Positions 33,553-41,765 of a DNA stretch of 64,000 bases are shown one piece after another (the stretch's first letter is position 1; every line of letters begins with the position of its first letter). Below the pieces are notes generated by a model. The model saw only the letters and a program-made list of their open reading frames with translations, was not told where the DNA came from and did no database searches. Origin of the DNA: Yinghuangia elevatio (GTDB lineage: Bacteria; Actinomycetota; Actinomycetes; Streptomycetales; Streptomycetaceae). A program made the position numbers and the translations under genes. The DNA lies in NCBI RefSeq assembly GCF_040649515.1, contig NZ_JBEZFP010000009.1:1-64000 (forward strand). The letters run 5' to 3'.

Positions 33553-34439
33553 CCGCGGGCTCCGACCGTCGTGCCGGCGGTGTCCGTGCCGCCCGTGGTG
33601 TCCGCGGCGCTCGTGTCGGCGGCGTCTGCGCGGCGCGCCGTGTGCGCCGCGCTGAACGGCCTTGGTGCGGAGCCTTCCAGCGTGACGCGGTGCAGGTAGC
33701 GCCGCGCGGACCCGTAGTCGTTGACACCGCGGTGCTGCACGCTGCGGTTGTCCCACATGACCACGTCGCCCGGGAGCCAGCGGTGCCGGTAGGCGAACTC
33801 ATGCCGGGTGGCCGCCTCGTAGAGGTAGGCGAGGAGCGGTGCGGACTCCTCGTCGGTCATGTCGGCGAACCGGCGCGTGTAGTCCGCGTTGACGTACAGC
33901 GCTGGGCGTCCGGTCTCCGGGTGCGCGACGACCACCGGGTGGGTGGCGGTGACGGTCGACTCGGTGAGTCCGGCGTCGGCGGCGAGGGAGGTGCCCTGGT
34001 GGACGGCCGTGAGCCCGTCGAGGACGCGGCGTAGGCCGGGGGAGAGGCGCTCGTACGCGAGGTGCTGGTTGGCGAACATGGTGTCGCCGCCGGCGGGCGG
34101 GAGTTCGCGCGCGTGCAGCACCGTGGTGCGTGGCGGTGCGGCGGAGAAGGTGACGTCCGCGTGCCAGGTCTCGGTGAGCGGGACCATCTGGTAGATCTCC
34201 ATCAGGCCGGGGTGGCCGGTCAGCGACGGCACGTACGGGTGGACGAAGACCTCGCCGAACTCGGCGGCGAAGGACAGGAGTTGATGGGGGCTCAGATCCT
34301 GTCCGCGAATGGCGAGCACGTGGTGCTCGAGGAACGCGGCGCGCAGGGCGTCCAGGGTCGCGGTGTCGGCGCGAACCAGGTCGGCGCCGACGACCTCGGC
34401 GCCGGTGGAGCCGGACATGCGGTTCACGCGGATGCTCAC
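33549..34439 (-). CDS. TauD/TfdA-family Fe(II)/2-oxoglutarate dioxygenase
   Basis: A 296-aa dioxygenase. The facial triad is H93-x-D95 (WHADVTF) and H236 (VQHRGV), with R247/R251 available for 2-oxoglutarate binding. NVDY-like NADYTRRF and GDVVMWDNRSVQHRG are family hallmarks. It hydroxylates or cleaves a small substrate using O2 and 2-oxoglutarate. The last roughly 35 residues (ADAADTSAADTTGGTDTAG) are a low-complexity tail. The GTG start overlaps the enoyl-CoA hydratase stop (34436-34439), and its own stop overlaps the next gene. Clearly cotranslated with both neighbours. Confidence 0.85.
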   Translation of the reverse strand: MSIRVNRMSGSTGAEVVGADLVRADTATLDALRAAFLEHHVLAIRGQDLSPHQLLSFAAEFGEVFVHPYVPSLTGHPGLMEIYQMVPLTETWHADVTFSAAPPRTTVLHARELPPAGGDTMFANQHLAYERLSPGLRRVLDGLTAVHQGTSLAADAGLTESTVTATHPVVVAHPETGRPALYVNADYTRRFADMTDEESAPLLAYLYEAATRHEFAYRHRWLPGDVVMWDNRSVQHRGVNDYGSARRYLHRVTLEGSAPRPFSAAHTARRADAADTSAADTTGGTDTAGTTVGARG

Positions 34440-35305
34440 GGCCGCGCTCCTTCCGGGGCCGGGGCGGGGTGCTCGCCCGCGGCGGTCGGCGCGGGCCGTG
34501 CGCCGAAGCGCGGTGGACGGCGTTCCAGGAAGGCCGTCACGGCTTCGCGGTGGTCGGCCGTGGTGAACGTCATGGCCTCCAAGGCCAACGAGGTGTCCAG
34601 GAGCCGGTTGACGCGGTCGTTCAGGTCCGTGTTGGCCAGGCGCTTGTTGAAGCGCAGTGCCACCTGGGGGCCCGCGGCGAGGCGTTCGGCGAGTGCGGTG
34701 GCACGCCCCAGCACCTCCGCGGTCGGGCACACGTGATTGACCAGCCCGTACCGCAGCGCCTCTTCGGCGCTCATGAGGTCGCCGGTCATCAGGTATTCCT
34801 TGCCCCGGTTGACGCCGAGCAACAGCGGCCACAGGATCGCACCGCCGTCGCCCGCGACCAGTCCGGCGTTGACGTGCGGGTCGCCGATGCGTGCCGTGTC
34901 GGCCAGGAAGGTGACGTCGCAGAAGAGGGCGAGCGTCGCCCCGAGGCCGAGCGCGTCGCCGTTGATCGCGGCGATCACGGGTTGGGGCACGGCCAGTTGG
35001 GCGCGTACCAGGGCCGCGGAGCCCTCCAGGAGTTCGGGGTTCCCGTCGGGGTAGCCCTCGGCGAGCTTGGCGTCCATGCCGGAGAAGTCGGCGCCCACGC
35101 AGAAGGCCTTGTCGCCCGCGCCGGTCACCACGACCACGTCGACCTGGTCGTCGGTGGCGATGCGGCGGAACAAGGGGGTGAACTCCGCGTGCATCTCGGG
35201 GCTGATCGCGTTGCGGCGGGCGGGGCGGTCCAGCGTCACGTGCAGGATCCGGCTGCGAAGTTCCGTACGCAGGTGGGTGAAGCCGTAGTGATCGCCGTCG
35301 GCCAT
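34436..35305 (-). CDS. Enoyl-CoA hydratase/isomerase-family protein
   Basis: A 289-aa crotonase-fold protein. RPARRNAISPEM, AFCVGADFSGMDA (oxyanion loop) and AAINGDALGLGATLALFCDVTFLAD are typical. Whether it hydrates, isomerises or hydrolyses depends on two acidic residues; the equivalent GDP region reads HVNAGLVAGDGGAILWP, where the usual Glu pair is not obvious, so function within the family is open. The ATG at 35305 has GGGAGA 6 nt upstream and is chosen over 35428. It is the first gene of the operon, and the promoter region is shared with the divergent amidohydrolase gene. Confidence 0.83.
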   Translation of the reverse strand: MADGDHYGFTHLRTELRSRILHVTLDRPARRNAISPEMHAEFTPLFRRIATDDQVDVVVVTGAGDKAFCVGADFSGMDAKLAEGYPDGNPELLEGSAALVRAQLAVPQPVIAAINGDALGLGATLALFCDVTFLADTARIGDPHVNAGLVAGDGGAILWPLLLGVNRGKEYLMTGDLMSAEEALRYGLVNHVCPTAEVLGRATALAERLAAGPQVALRFNKRLANTDLNDRVNRLLDTSLALEAMTFTTADHREAVTAFLERRPPRFGARPAPTAAGEHPAPAPEGARP

Positions 35306-35413
35306 TCCGGTCTCCCTTGCGGCGGGCGGTTCTTGGCTGGCTGTCGTCGGTGGAGCCTCGACGCGCGGATCGCGCGGATGGTGCACGGACGGGGGAGGAG
35401 CGTGGTCGCGTGA

Positions 35414-35452
35414 GCCTATCATCCTCACCTTGTAATCATTATGATGATAGGC
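35414..35452. promoter_or_regulatory. Inverted-repeat operator between divergent catabolic operons
   Basis: Perfect 9-bp inverted repeat, GCCTATCAT (35414-35422) and ATGATAGGC (35444-35452), with an inner ATCATTATGAT palindrome (35435-35445). It is strikingly AT-rich here and lies between the enoyl-CoA hydratase and amidohydrolase starts. Shares CTATCAT and TATGATG with the site at 30147-30163. Confidence 0.6.
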
Positions 35453-35486
35453 CCGTAGCTCGCGCCACGCCGTCGGAAAACCGGAG

Positions 35487-36704
35487 ATGGAGCCGCTCGT
35501 GACCGCCTCGCCGATTCCCCGCCTGGTCGACCTCGACGCCCACGTCGTCGAACCGCCCGACCTGTGGTCGAGCCGCCTCCCCGCCCGCTACCGCGACCAG
35601 GGGCCGCGCATCGAGCATCTGCCCGGCGGCGTACCGGTGCTGACCGGCGGGACCTACCGCGAGGCGCCGGGGACCGACGGACCGGACGTCGCGTGGTGGC
35701 ACTACGAGGACCACTACTACTCGGTGAAGCGCCTCATCGCGGCGGCCGGGTACCCCGCCGACGAGATCACGATGACCGGCATCACGTACGACGAGATGCG
35801 CCCCGGCTGCTGGCGTACGCAGGACCGGCTCGCCGACATGGACCTCAACCACGTCCAGGCGCAGATGTGCTTCCCCAACTACCCTCGGTTCTGCGGGCAG
35901 TTGTTCCTCGGCGGCCAGGACCGCGAGCTGGCGCTGCTGTGCGTGCGGGCGTACAACGACTGGATGGTCGAGGAGTGGTGCGGCACTTCGGGCGGACGGC
36001 TGATCCCGCTGTGCCTGGTCCCGCTCTGGGACGCCGGACTCGCCGCCGAGGAGGTGCGCCGCAACGCCGCGCGGGGCGTGCGCGCCGTCGCCTTCAGCGA
36101 GCTGCCGACGTACCTGGGTCTGCCCAGCATCTATTCGGGTTACTGGGAGCCGCTGTTCGAGGCGTGCGAGGAGACCGGCACGGTCCTGTCGATGCACATC
36201 GGCTCCGGGACGAAGACCCCGCAGGCGTCGCCGGACGGCCCGGACGCGGTGGCGTCGACGATCATCTTCGGCAACTCCGTGGCGTCCATGGCCGACTGGC
36301 TGTTCTCCGGGGTCCTGCACCGCCGGCCGCGGCTCAAACTGTTGTTCGCCGAGGCGCAGATCGGCTGGATCCCCTACCTCCTGGAACGCATCGACGACGT
36401 GTGGTCGACGCACCGGGGCTGGTCCGGGAGCCAGAGCCTGTGCCCCGAACCGCCGTCGACGTACTACCACCGGCAGATGTTCTCGTGCTTCTTCAAGGAC
36501 TCCGTCGGCGTCGAGCTCCTGCACCGGGTGGGCGAGGACAACGTCGCCTTCGAGACGGACTACCCGCACCAGGACGGGACCTGGCCGCACTCGCGCAAGG
36601 CCGCCGAGGAGCAGTTCGGGCACCTTGCCCCCGAACTCGTCCACAAGCTCGCCCGCGGCAACGCGATCCGCCTGCTGGACCTCGACCTGCCGGAGGACGA
36701 GTGA
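35487..36704 (+). CDS. Amidohydrolase-2-family metal enzyme
   Basis: A 405-aa TIM-barrel protein of the amidohydrolase 2 group (decarboxylases and hydrolases such as ACMSD and related aromatic-pathway enzymes). The first metal site is D17-A-H19 (LDAHVVEP); LSMHIGSGT contains the later His, and FETDYPHQDGTWPHS the final Asp. This longer version with DPP-like LWSSRLPARYRDQGPRI is common in actinomycete lipid/steroid-type catabolic clusters. The ATG at 35487 sits behind a GGAG. It overlaps the acyl-CoA dehydrogenase by GTGA (36701-36704). Confidence 0.83.
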   Translation: MEPLVTASPIPRLVDLDAHVVEPPDLWSSRLPARYRDQGPRIEHLPGGVPVLTGGTYREAPGTDGPDVAWWHYEDHYYSVKRLIAAAGYPADEITMTGITYDEMRPGCWRTQDRLADMDLNHVQAQMCFPNYPRFCGQLFLGGQDRELALLCVRAYNDWMVEEWCGTSGGRLIPLCLVPLWDAGLAAEEVRRNAARGVRAVAFSELPTYLGLPSIYSGYWEPLFEACEETGTVLSMHIGSGTKTPQASPDGPDAVASTIIFGNSVASMADWLFSGVLHRRPRLKLLFAEAQIGWIPYLLERIDDVWSTHRGWSGSQSLCPEPPSTYYHRQMFSCFFKDSVGVELLHRVGEDNVAFETDYPHQDGTWPHSRKAAEEQFGHLAPELVHKLARGNAIRLLDLDLPEDE

Positions 36705-38455
36705 TCCCTGCGACACCCGCGCCCGCGCACCGCCCGCTCGACCTCGGACTCGCGCCGGGGGCCGAGGAGTTCCGTGCCGAGGTGTGCGCGTGGCTCACCC
36801 CGGCCATGGCGCTCGGCCGGATCGCCGCACACCGTGATCCCGACGACCGGACGGGTTTGGGCGAGGAGTTCGAACGCGCGCTGCTGCGCGAGGCCGGCAA
36901 GCGCGGGTGGCTCGGGATCTCCGTGCCGTCCGGAGCGGGCGGTGGCGGGCGGCCGGCGTCGTGGGCGGCGGCGTTCGCGTACGAGGTCGCCTGGCACCAC
37001 GCGCCGCTGGTGGACACGGGCGTGGTCCTGGCGTCGGCGCCGGTGGCCGCGTACGGCAGTGCCGGGCAGCGCGGGCGGCTGCTGCCGGGAATGCTGGACG
37101 GGCGCGAGACATGGTGCTGCGCGTACACCGAACTCGCCGCAGGTAACGACCTGTTCGCGGGCCTGCGGGCCGAGGCCCGGCAGGACGGCGACGGGACGTG
37201 GCGGATCACCGGGACCAAGGCACTGGTCACCGGGGCGGCCAAGGCCGACCGCTGCCTGACGGTTGCTCGGACGCCCGGCGGGACCGCGATGTTCGTGGTG
37301 GCGTTGCGGAGCGCGGTGGCGACGGACCCGGCCGCGCCGCGGACCGGAGGGGTGATGGCCGCCGACGGAGTGGAGATCCGGCGGATCCCGACCATCGCCG
37401 GGTACACGCTCGACGAGATCGTCTTCGACGGTGCGGAAGCCGAGCTGCTGGGCGACGAGGGGGCCGGGCGGCGCCAGGTCGCCCGGGCGGTGCGTGCCGA
37501 GCACGGCGGCTTGTTCCAACTCGGCTGGGCGCACCGGCTGGTGTCGGACCTGACGGCCTGTCTGGCGGGGGTAGGGGCCAATTGCGTGGACGGTCGCCGG
37601 GACGGGAGCGAGGTCGATCCGGTGCTCGCCGAGCAACTCGGCGGCCTCTGGGTACATCTGCTCGCCGGACGCGGCACGGCACTCGCGCCCGTCTTCGCCA
37701 TGGAGTTGGCGCGGCCGGACCTGGTGGCGGCGATGCTCGCCAAGATCCGGCTGACCGAACTGGTCCGGGACGCGGCCCGCGAGGCGGCCTCGGCGGTGCG
37801 GCGGTTCGCGGCGACCCGGCCCCCGGGGCGGGCGCGCAGTGAACTGGAGTCCTGGGAGACCAGGTTCGCCGCAGAAGCGGTCATGCGGCTGGACGGCCCG
37901 ATCAGCGTCGGTGCGAACGACCTGCACCGTGAGGCCGTGGCCTCCTTCGTCCTCGGTGAACGGCCTTTCGACGGAGGAAAGGCGGCCTTCGACGAGGCGG
38001 TGGCCGAACCGCTGTCGGCCGCCTGGCGCGCCCTGCGGACCGCGGTCGATCGGGTCAACTCGCGTACGGCATACGGGACGACAGTTTCGCGGCTGCCGGT
38101 GGTACGGCGCCGCCTCGCCGACATGTACGGCGAACTCGACGCCGCCTGGCGGCTCGCGGCGCAGGCGGATGAGCACGGGGCGGCGGAGGAGGTGGTCCTC
38201 GCGGCCGCCGACCACGTCGGGCGGGCGTGTCGCGGCGTGGTGGAGGAAGCCGTCGAACTGTGCGGTGGCCATGGCTACTTGGCCGACTCGGGTCTTGGTG
38301 CGCTGCTGAGCACGGTGTACGGGGCCGAGCGCCTCGCCGACACGAGGCCGTCGCCGCGCGCGCGGATCGCCGTACGCGTGCTTGCGGCGGAACAGGATGC
38401 GGCCCGGGTGGCCGGCGGCGGGGTGCCGGCGGAGGTCGAGGGGAGTGGCCGCTGA
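36701..38455 (+). CDS. Acyl-CoA dehydrogenase-like protein with extra C-terminal domain
   Basis: A 584-aa flavoprotein homologue, far longer than the usual 380. Residues 15-400 carry the usual order: an N-terminal helical domain (EFRAEVCAWLTPAM), CAYTELAAGNDLF as the FAD/substrate beta region, GTKALVTGAAKADRCLTVART, and a helical C-terminal domain. A second helical C-terminal-like segment follows (about 430-570: AYGTTVSRLPVVRRRLADMYGELDAAWRLA, AVELCGGHGYLADSG). This looks like a tandem or fused acyl-CoA dehydrogenase in which one catalytic part has been lost. The catalytic base is not obvious. GTG start overlapping the amidohydrolase stop gives coupling. Confidence 0.78.
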   Translation: MIPATPAPAHRPLDLGLAPGAEEFRAEVCAWLTPAMALGRIAAHRDPDDRTGLGEEFERALLREAGKRGWLGISVPSGAGGGGRPASWAAAFAYEVAWHHAPLVDTGVVLASAPVAAYGSAGQRGRLLPGMLDGRETWCCAYTELAAGNDLFAGLRAEARQDGDGTWRITGTKALVTGAAKADRCLTVARTPGGTAMFVVALRSAVATDPAAPRTGGVMAADGVEIRRIPTIAGYTLDEIVFDGAEAELLGDEGAGRRQVARAVRAEHGGLFQLGWAHRLVSDLTACLAGVGANCVDGRRDGSEVDPVLAEQLGGLWVHLLAGRGTALAPVFAMELARPDLVAAMLAKIRLTELVRDAAREAASAVRRFAATRPPGRARSELESWETRFAAEAVMRLDGPISVGANDLHREAVASFVLGERPFDGGKAAFDEAVAEPLSAAWRALRTAVDRVNSRTAYGTTVSRLPVVRRRLADMYGELDAAWRLAAQADEHGAAEEVVLAAADHVGRACRGVVEEAVELCGGHGYLADSGLGALLSTVYGAERLADTRPSPRARIAVRVLAAEQDAARVAGGGVPAEVEGSGR

Positions 38456-38603
38456 CCGCGTCGACGGCGTTCGGTGAGGCCACCCGGTTGCTTGGGATGC
38501 GCCCGTTTCGTGTTTGATTGGGGGAGACCCGCCGAGACGTGCGTGGTCATGCCGGGCCGCGCACGTACCTGCGTAGCGCGAGGACCACAAGGAGGGACGT
38601 GCG

Positions 38604-38930
38604 ATGGCCGGGCCCTCGTCGTCCGAGGCGTCGCAAGCCGCGTCGGCGGGCCTGTCCTCCGCGAGCCCTGAGCCGGAGCCGGTGCCCCTCGCCTATGCGG
38701 CCCCGTATCCGGCCGATCCGCCGCCGGTCCTGGCCCAGCCGATGAACGCCTACGTCTCCGGGCAACTGAAGGCCGGGGCCGACCCGGCCGACCTGGGCCT
38801 CCGCCCTCCGGCCCAGGCCGCAACCGCGACGCCGTCGCCCGGCCCCGCGTCTCCCGCCCCGCCCGCTCCCGGCGTGGAGAACACCCGCAGTCCCGCGCGG
38901 GAGGTCGAACCCGGCCCATCCGGCCACTGA
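38604..38930 (+). CDS. Small Pro/Ala/Ser-rich hypothetical protein
   Basis: A 108-aa protein with no recognisable family: low complexity, rich in Pro, Ala and Ser, with a YAAPYPADPPPV segment and a short ordered-looking stretch MNAYVSGQLKAGADPADLGL. No signal peptide. The evidence that it is real is a strong Shine-Dalgarno site (AAGGAGGG about 7 nt upstream) and normal codon use. Function unknown; possibly a disordered cytoplasmic protein. Confidence 0.55.
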   Translation: MAGPSSSEASQAASAGLSSASPEPEPVPLAYAAPYPADPPPVLAQPMNAYVSGQLKAGADPADLGLRPPAQAATATPSPGPASPAPPAPGVENTRSPAREVEPGPSGH

Positions 38931-38977
38931 CCGCCGCGACCGGGGCCGACCGCGGCGGCACCGCGGCGGCCGTCAGC
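38929..38977. terminator. Candidate terminator between converging genes
   Basis: TGACCGCCGCG (from 38929) can pair with the downstream CGCGGCGGCCGTCA, with a small bulge, between the small hypothetical gene and the imine-reductase-like gene. Confidence 0.4.
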
Positions 38978-39833
38978 GCTTCACGACCTCCGTGAGGCTG
39001 GTCAGGCTGTCCCGACCGCGTCCGGACTCGACCCCGCGCCGGAACAGTTCGAGGATCGCGGCGGGCACGGACGGGTCCACCCCGGAGTCCTCCGCCGTCC
39101 GGACCACGTGCGACAGGCTGGCCACGGCCATGCCGAGGTTGTCGACGTCGCCCTCGTGGTTGCCCGCGTCGATGCGCGGTGCGTAGAACTCCAGGAAGTA
39201 CTTGAAGTCCAGGGTCTTCACCGCGTGTTCGAGGAACCGCTCGGCCGAGATGCCGTTGGCCAGGGCCACCGCCTGACCGTGCAGATAGCCCACCAGCCCG
39301 GTCCAGAACATGTCGATCCCGATCTGGTAGTACAGCGCCGCGAGCCCGGGGTCCTCGCCCAGGTAGTCGACCGACGTCAGTACCTCCAGCGCGGCGCGGT
39401 GCCGTTCCACCGCCTCGGCGGGCCCGCTGTAGTACGTCGCCGCGTCCGCGCTCCCGATCCCCGGCGGCGGTGTCTGCACGCCCCCGGTGATCTGCACCGC
39501 GCCGTGCCCGGCGAGCCAGGCCGCGGCCTCGCGGGCCTGGGCCGGGGTGTCCGACGTGAGGTTGGCGACCGTCCGCCCCGACAGCGCCTGCGGCGCCTGG
39601 CGCAGGATCGCGTACACGGCCTCGTAGTCGGTAAGGCTCATCACCACCAACTCGTTCGCCCGCAAAGCGGCTTCGATACTCGCGGCGAGCCGCGCGCCGC
39701 GCGCCACCAGGGCATCCGCGCGGCTCGGCGTCCGGTTCCAGAGGGTCACCTCGTACCCGCGGTCGAGGTACGCGGCGGCCATCGCCTGCCCCATGGGGCC
39801 CAGGCCGACGACGGTGACGGACGGTCGAGACAT
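38973..39833 (-). CDS. Imine reductase-like NAD(P)-dependent oxidoreductase
   Basis: A 286-aa protein of the 6-phosphogluconate/beta-hydroxyacid dehydrogenase superfamily. GLGPMGQAMA (10-19) binds NADP, and LTDYEAV plus TPPPGIGSADAATYYSG follow the imine-reductase (IRED) pattern. The segment YLGEDPGLAALYYQIGIDMFW places Y169 where IREDs carry Asp or Tyr as catalytic residue, so this would be a Tyr-type IRED. Such enzymes reduce cyclic imines; natural substrates are mostly unknown. The ATG start is good. Divergent from a TetR gene across two 17-bp repeats. Confidence 0.82.
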   Translation of the reverse strand: MSRPSVTVVGLGPMGQAMAAAYLDRGYEVTLWNRTPSRADALVARGARLAASIEAALRANELVVMSLTDYEAVYAILRQAPQALSGRTVANLTSDTPAQAREAAAWLAGHGAVQITGGVQTPPPGIGSADAATYYSGPAEAVERHRAALEVLTSVDYLGEDPGLAALYYQIGIDMFWTGLVGYLHGQAVALANGISAERFLEHAVKTLDFKYFLEFYAPRIDAGNHEGDVDNLGMAVASLSHVVRTAEDSGVDPSVPAAILELFRRGVESGRGRDSLTSLTEVVKR

Positions 39834-39854
39834 GAGAACTCCTCGCGACTAAAA

Positions 39855-39916
39855 TGAACGTTCTATCCAGTGCGGTCCGACCGTAGCAGATGACTAGAAC
39901 GAACGCTCTATCCAGT
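39855..39916. promoter_or_regulatory. Two 17-bp repeats, probable TetR operators
   Basis: TGAACGTTCTATCCAGT (39855-39871) and CGAACGCTCTATCCAGT (39900-39916) share 15 of 17 bases, 45 bp apart. Each contains an imperfect GAACGTTC-type palindrome; the second reads TAGAACGAACGCTCTA. They flank the divergent promoters of the IRED-like and TetR genes, and TAGGCT (39916-39921) is the TetR -10 box, 6 nt before its ATG. Confidence 0.65.
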
Positions 39917-39927
39917 AGGCTGCGGAC

Positions 39928-40509
39928 ATGAGAGGCAAGCAGGAGGTCGGCACCCGGGACCGCATCGTCCACGCCACGTCGCGCCTGATGCAGCGGCACG
40001 GCTACGAGGGGACCGGGCTCAAGGACATCTCGCGGGAGGCCCAGGCCACGCTGGGGTCGGTGTACCACTTCTTCCCCGGCGGGAAGGTCGAGCTCGCGGT
40101 CGAGGCGATCGGCCACGGCGACCGGGAGTTCGCGGATCTGCTGCGCGGCGTCCTCGATCGCGAGGACGACCCCGCCGCCGCGATGATCGCGTGCGCCCGC
40201 GAACTCGCCGTCGGCATGCGCGACTCCGGCTGGCTGGACGGGTGCCCGGTCACCACCGCGGCGCTGGAGAGCGCCCGCCGCCTCCCGGAGGTACGCGAGG
40301 CCGCGGAACGCGCCTTCGTGAACTGGCACGGCATCGTCCGCGACAGGCTTGTGCGCTCAGGCTTCGCCGCCGACGTCGCGGACGATCTCGCGCACACCGT
40401 GATCAGCACGTTCGAGGGTGCCGAGATGTCCGCGCAGATCATGCGGAGCACGACGCCCCTGGACGCCGCGGGAACCCACCTGGCGCGGCTGGTCGACTCC
40501 TACCGCTGA
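39928..40509 (+). CDS. TetR-family regulator, LmrA/YxaF-like
   Basis: A 193-aa TetR protein. The helix-turn-helix is at residues 28-52 (TGLKDISREAQATLGSVYHF, followed by FPGGKVELA), and GMRDSGWLDGCPVTTAALE with ISTFEGAEMSAQIMRSTTPLD in the C-terminal domain is the LmrA/YxaF type. The start follows a leaderless-type -10 box. It probably represses itself and the divergent IRED-like gene through the two 17-bp repeats (inference). Its last 10 bp overlap the end of the converging STAS gene. Confidence 0.85.
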   Translation: MRGKQEVGTRDRIVHATSRLMQRHGYEGTGLKDISREAQATLGSVYHFFPGGKVELAVEAIGHGDREFADLLRGVLDREDDPAAAMIACARELAVGMRDSGWLDGCPVTTAALESARRLPEVREAAERAFVNWHGIVRDRLVRSGFAADVADDLAHTVISTFEGAEMSAQIMRSTTPLDAAGTHLARLVDSYR

Positions 40510-41039
40510 GCCGGCGGGTCCGCGGGCGGTTCGGGCGGCCGGGGCGACGCCGTTGGTACGGGCGACGCCGACGGCCGGGATGCGGGCGGCTGGGGGGCCG
40601 GCGCCCGCGGTGCCGACGGCCGGGGTGCGGGCGCCTGGGGAGTGCTCGAGTGATCGGCGGGCGGTTCCGCGGTGCGCAGCGTGAACAGGGCGGCGGTCTC
40701 GGTGATTTCCAGCAACCGCAGCACCGCCGCGCCGGGGGCGAGGGTCAGTTCGACCTGCTCCGCGAGCGCCTGCGTGCGGGCGTGCAGCAGGGCGTGCAGC
40801 CCCGTGCTGTCGCAGAAGGTGACGCCTTCGAGGTCGACGTACACGTGTGACGCCCCGTCGCCGAGCAGGGTCTCCAGGGCGCGGCGCAGGCGCGGCGCCG
40901 ACTCCTGGTCGATCTCGCCGACGACGTGCAGCAGCGCTCGGCCGTTGTCGGCGGCCGCCCGCAGCCGGAGGTCCGGCGTGGGCGGCCGGGGCACGGCGCG
41001 GCTGGGGTTCTCGGGCCGTGGGCGTGGCCGCCGAGTCAT
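40500..41039 (-). CDS. STAS-domain anti-sigma-factor antagonist-like protein
   Basis: A 179-aa protein. A STAS domain (about residues 20-120) includes LLHVVGEIDQESAPRLRRAL, VYVDLEGVTFCDSTGLHALL with the phosphorylatable Ser in DSTGL, and a C-terminal LLEITETAALFTL. A Pro/Ala/Ser-rich tail (PQAPAPRPSAPRAPAPQPP) follows. It is the partner type of an RsbW/SpoIIAB-like kinase that controls an alternative sigma factor; no such kinase is adjacent. The ATG at 41039 has GGGAG 6 nt upstream. Confidence 0.8.
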   Translation of the reverse strand: MTRRPRPRPENPSRAVPRPPTPDLRLRAAADNGRALLHVVGEIDQESAPRLRRALETLLGDGASHVYVDLEGVTFCDSTGLHALLHARTQALAEQVELTLAPGAAVLRLLEITETAALFTLRTAEPPADHSSTPQAPAPRPSAPRAPAPQPPASRPSASPVPTASPRPPEPPADPPAQR

Positions 41040-41142
41040 GTCCGACTCCCTCGCGTACCGGGTGGGGGACTGCTGTTTCAACTGCCGGTGAGGCCGGAAC
41101 CAGCATGGGGATCGGACCCAAAGCACGTCAAGTAATTCCGGA

Positions 41143-41187
41143 AGAACTTTTCAGATGTTCTATTGCCGGAATGAGTCGTCCTACGAT
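41143..41187 (+). promoter_or_regulatory. Promoter region of the winged-helix gene
   Basis: TACGAT (41182-41187) ends 6 nt before the ATG at 41194, leaderless spacing. Upstream AGAAC and GTTCT (41143 to 41160) form an inverted repeat of 5 bp arms that could be an operator. Confidence 0.4.
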
Positions 41188-41193
41188 GGGGTG

Positions 41194-41664
41194 ATGAGTG
41201 AGTTCGACGACGCACGTCCCTCGTGGACCTTTCTCACCAATCACGCGCGTGTCCTCGCGGTGATCGCCCGGGACCCCGACGCCCGGGTGCGGGACATCGC
41301 CGCCACCTGCCTGCTCACCGAGCGCACCGTGCAGGGCATCCTCGCCGACCTGGAAGAGGCCGGCTACCTCAGGCGCACCAAGACCGGTCGGCGCAACACG
41401 TACGAAGTGACCCCGGGCACCTCGCTCCGGCACCCGGCCGACCTCGGCCGCGCGGTCGCGGACGCCCTCGGCCTGCCCGAGGACGCTTTCCACGACGCGC
41501 CCCCGGGTGCCGCGGGGAACGGCTCGGGCGCGGTGCGGACGGGGAACGCCGGCGCAGGTGCGGGCGGGGGCGGCCCAGGGGGGACCGGCGGAACAGGTCA
41601 GGTCACGCGGTCCTCAGACGGGCCCGGCCCGGGTGGGCCCGGCGCGCTTCCGCAGGTGGACTGA
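41194..41664 (+). CDS. Winged-helix regulator with Gly-rich tail
   Basis: A 156-aa ArsR/MarR-like winged-helix protein. WTFLTNHARVLAVIARDPDARVRDIAATC, LLTERTVQGILADLEEAGYLRRTKTGRRNTYEV is a complete winged helix with wing. The last third is Gly/Pro-rich and disordered. Similar short regulators are common in actinomycetes; the effector and target are unknown. The ATG at 41194 is preferred over ATG 41155 because TACGAT lies 6 nt before it. Divergent from the STAS gene. Confidence 0.75.
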   Translation: MSEFDDARPSWTFLTNHARVLAVIARDPDARVRDIAATCLLTERTVQGILADLEEAGYLRRTKTGRRNTYEVTPGTSLRHPADLGRAVADALGLPEDAFHDAPPGAAGNGSGAVRTGNAGAGAGGGGPGGTGGTGQVTRSSDGPGPGGPGALPQVD

Positions 41665-41765
41665 GTCCGCGGTGCTCGCCGACGCGCGCCCGACCGCGGA
41701 CGTTCTGTGCCGAGAGCGGGCGGGCGGGTCGGCCGCGGCGCGACGACGTACCCGCGATGTGGGGC

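Noticed and set aside
30231..38455. A mobile or horizontally acquired island
   Set aside because: Codon use and GC match the flanks and no integrase, transposase, tRNA or flanking direct repeat was found.
38460..38603. Extension of the small Pro-rich gene upstream
   Set aside because: A strong Shine-Dalgarno site directly before ATG 38604 fixes the start.
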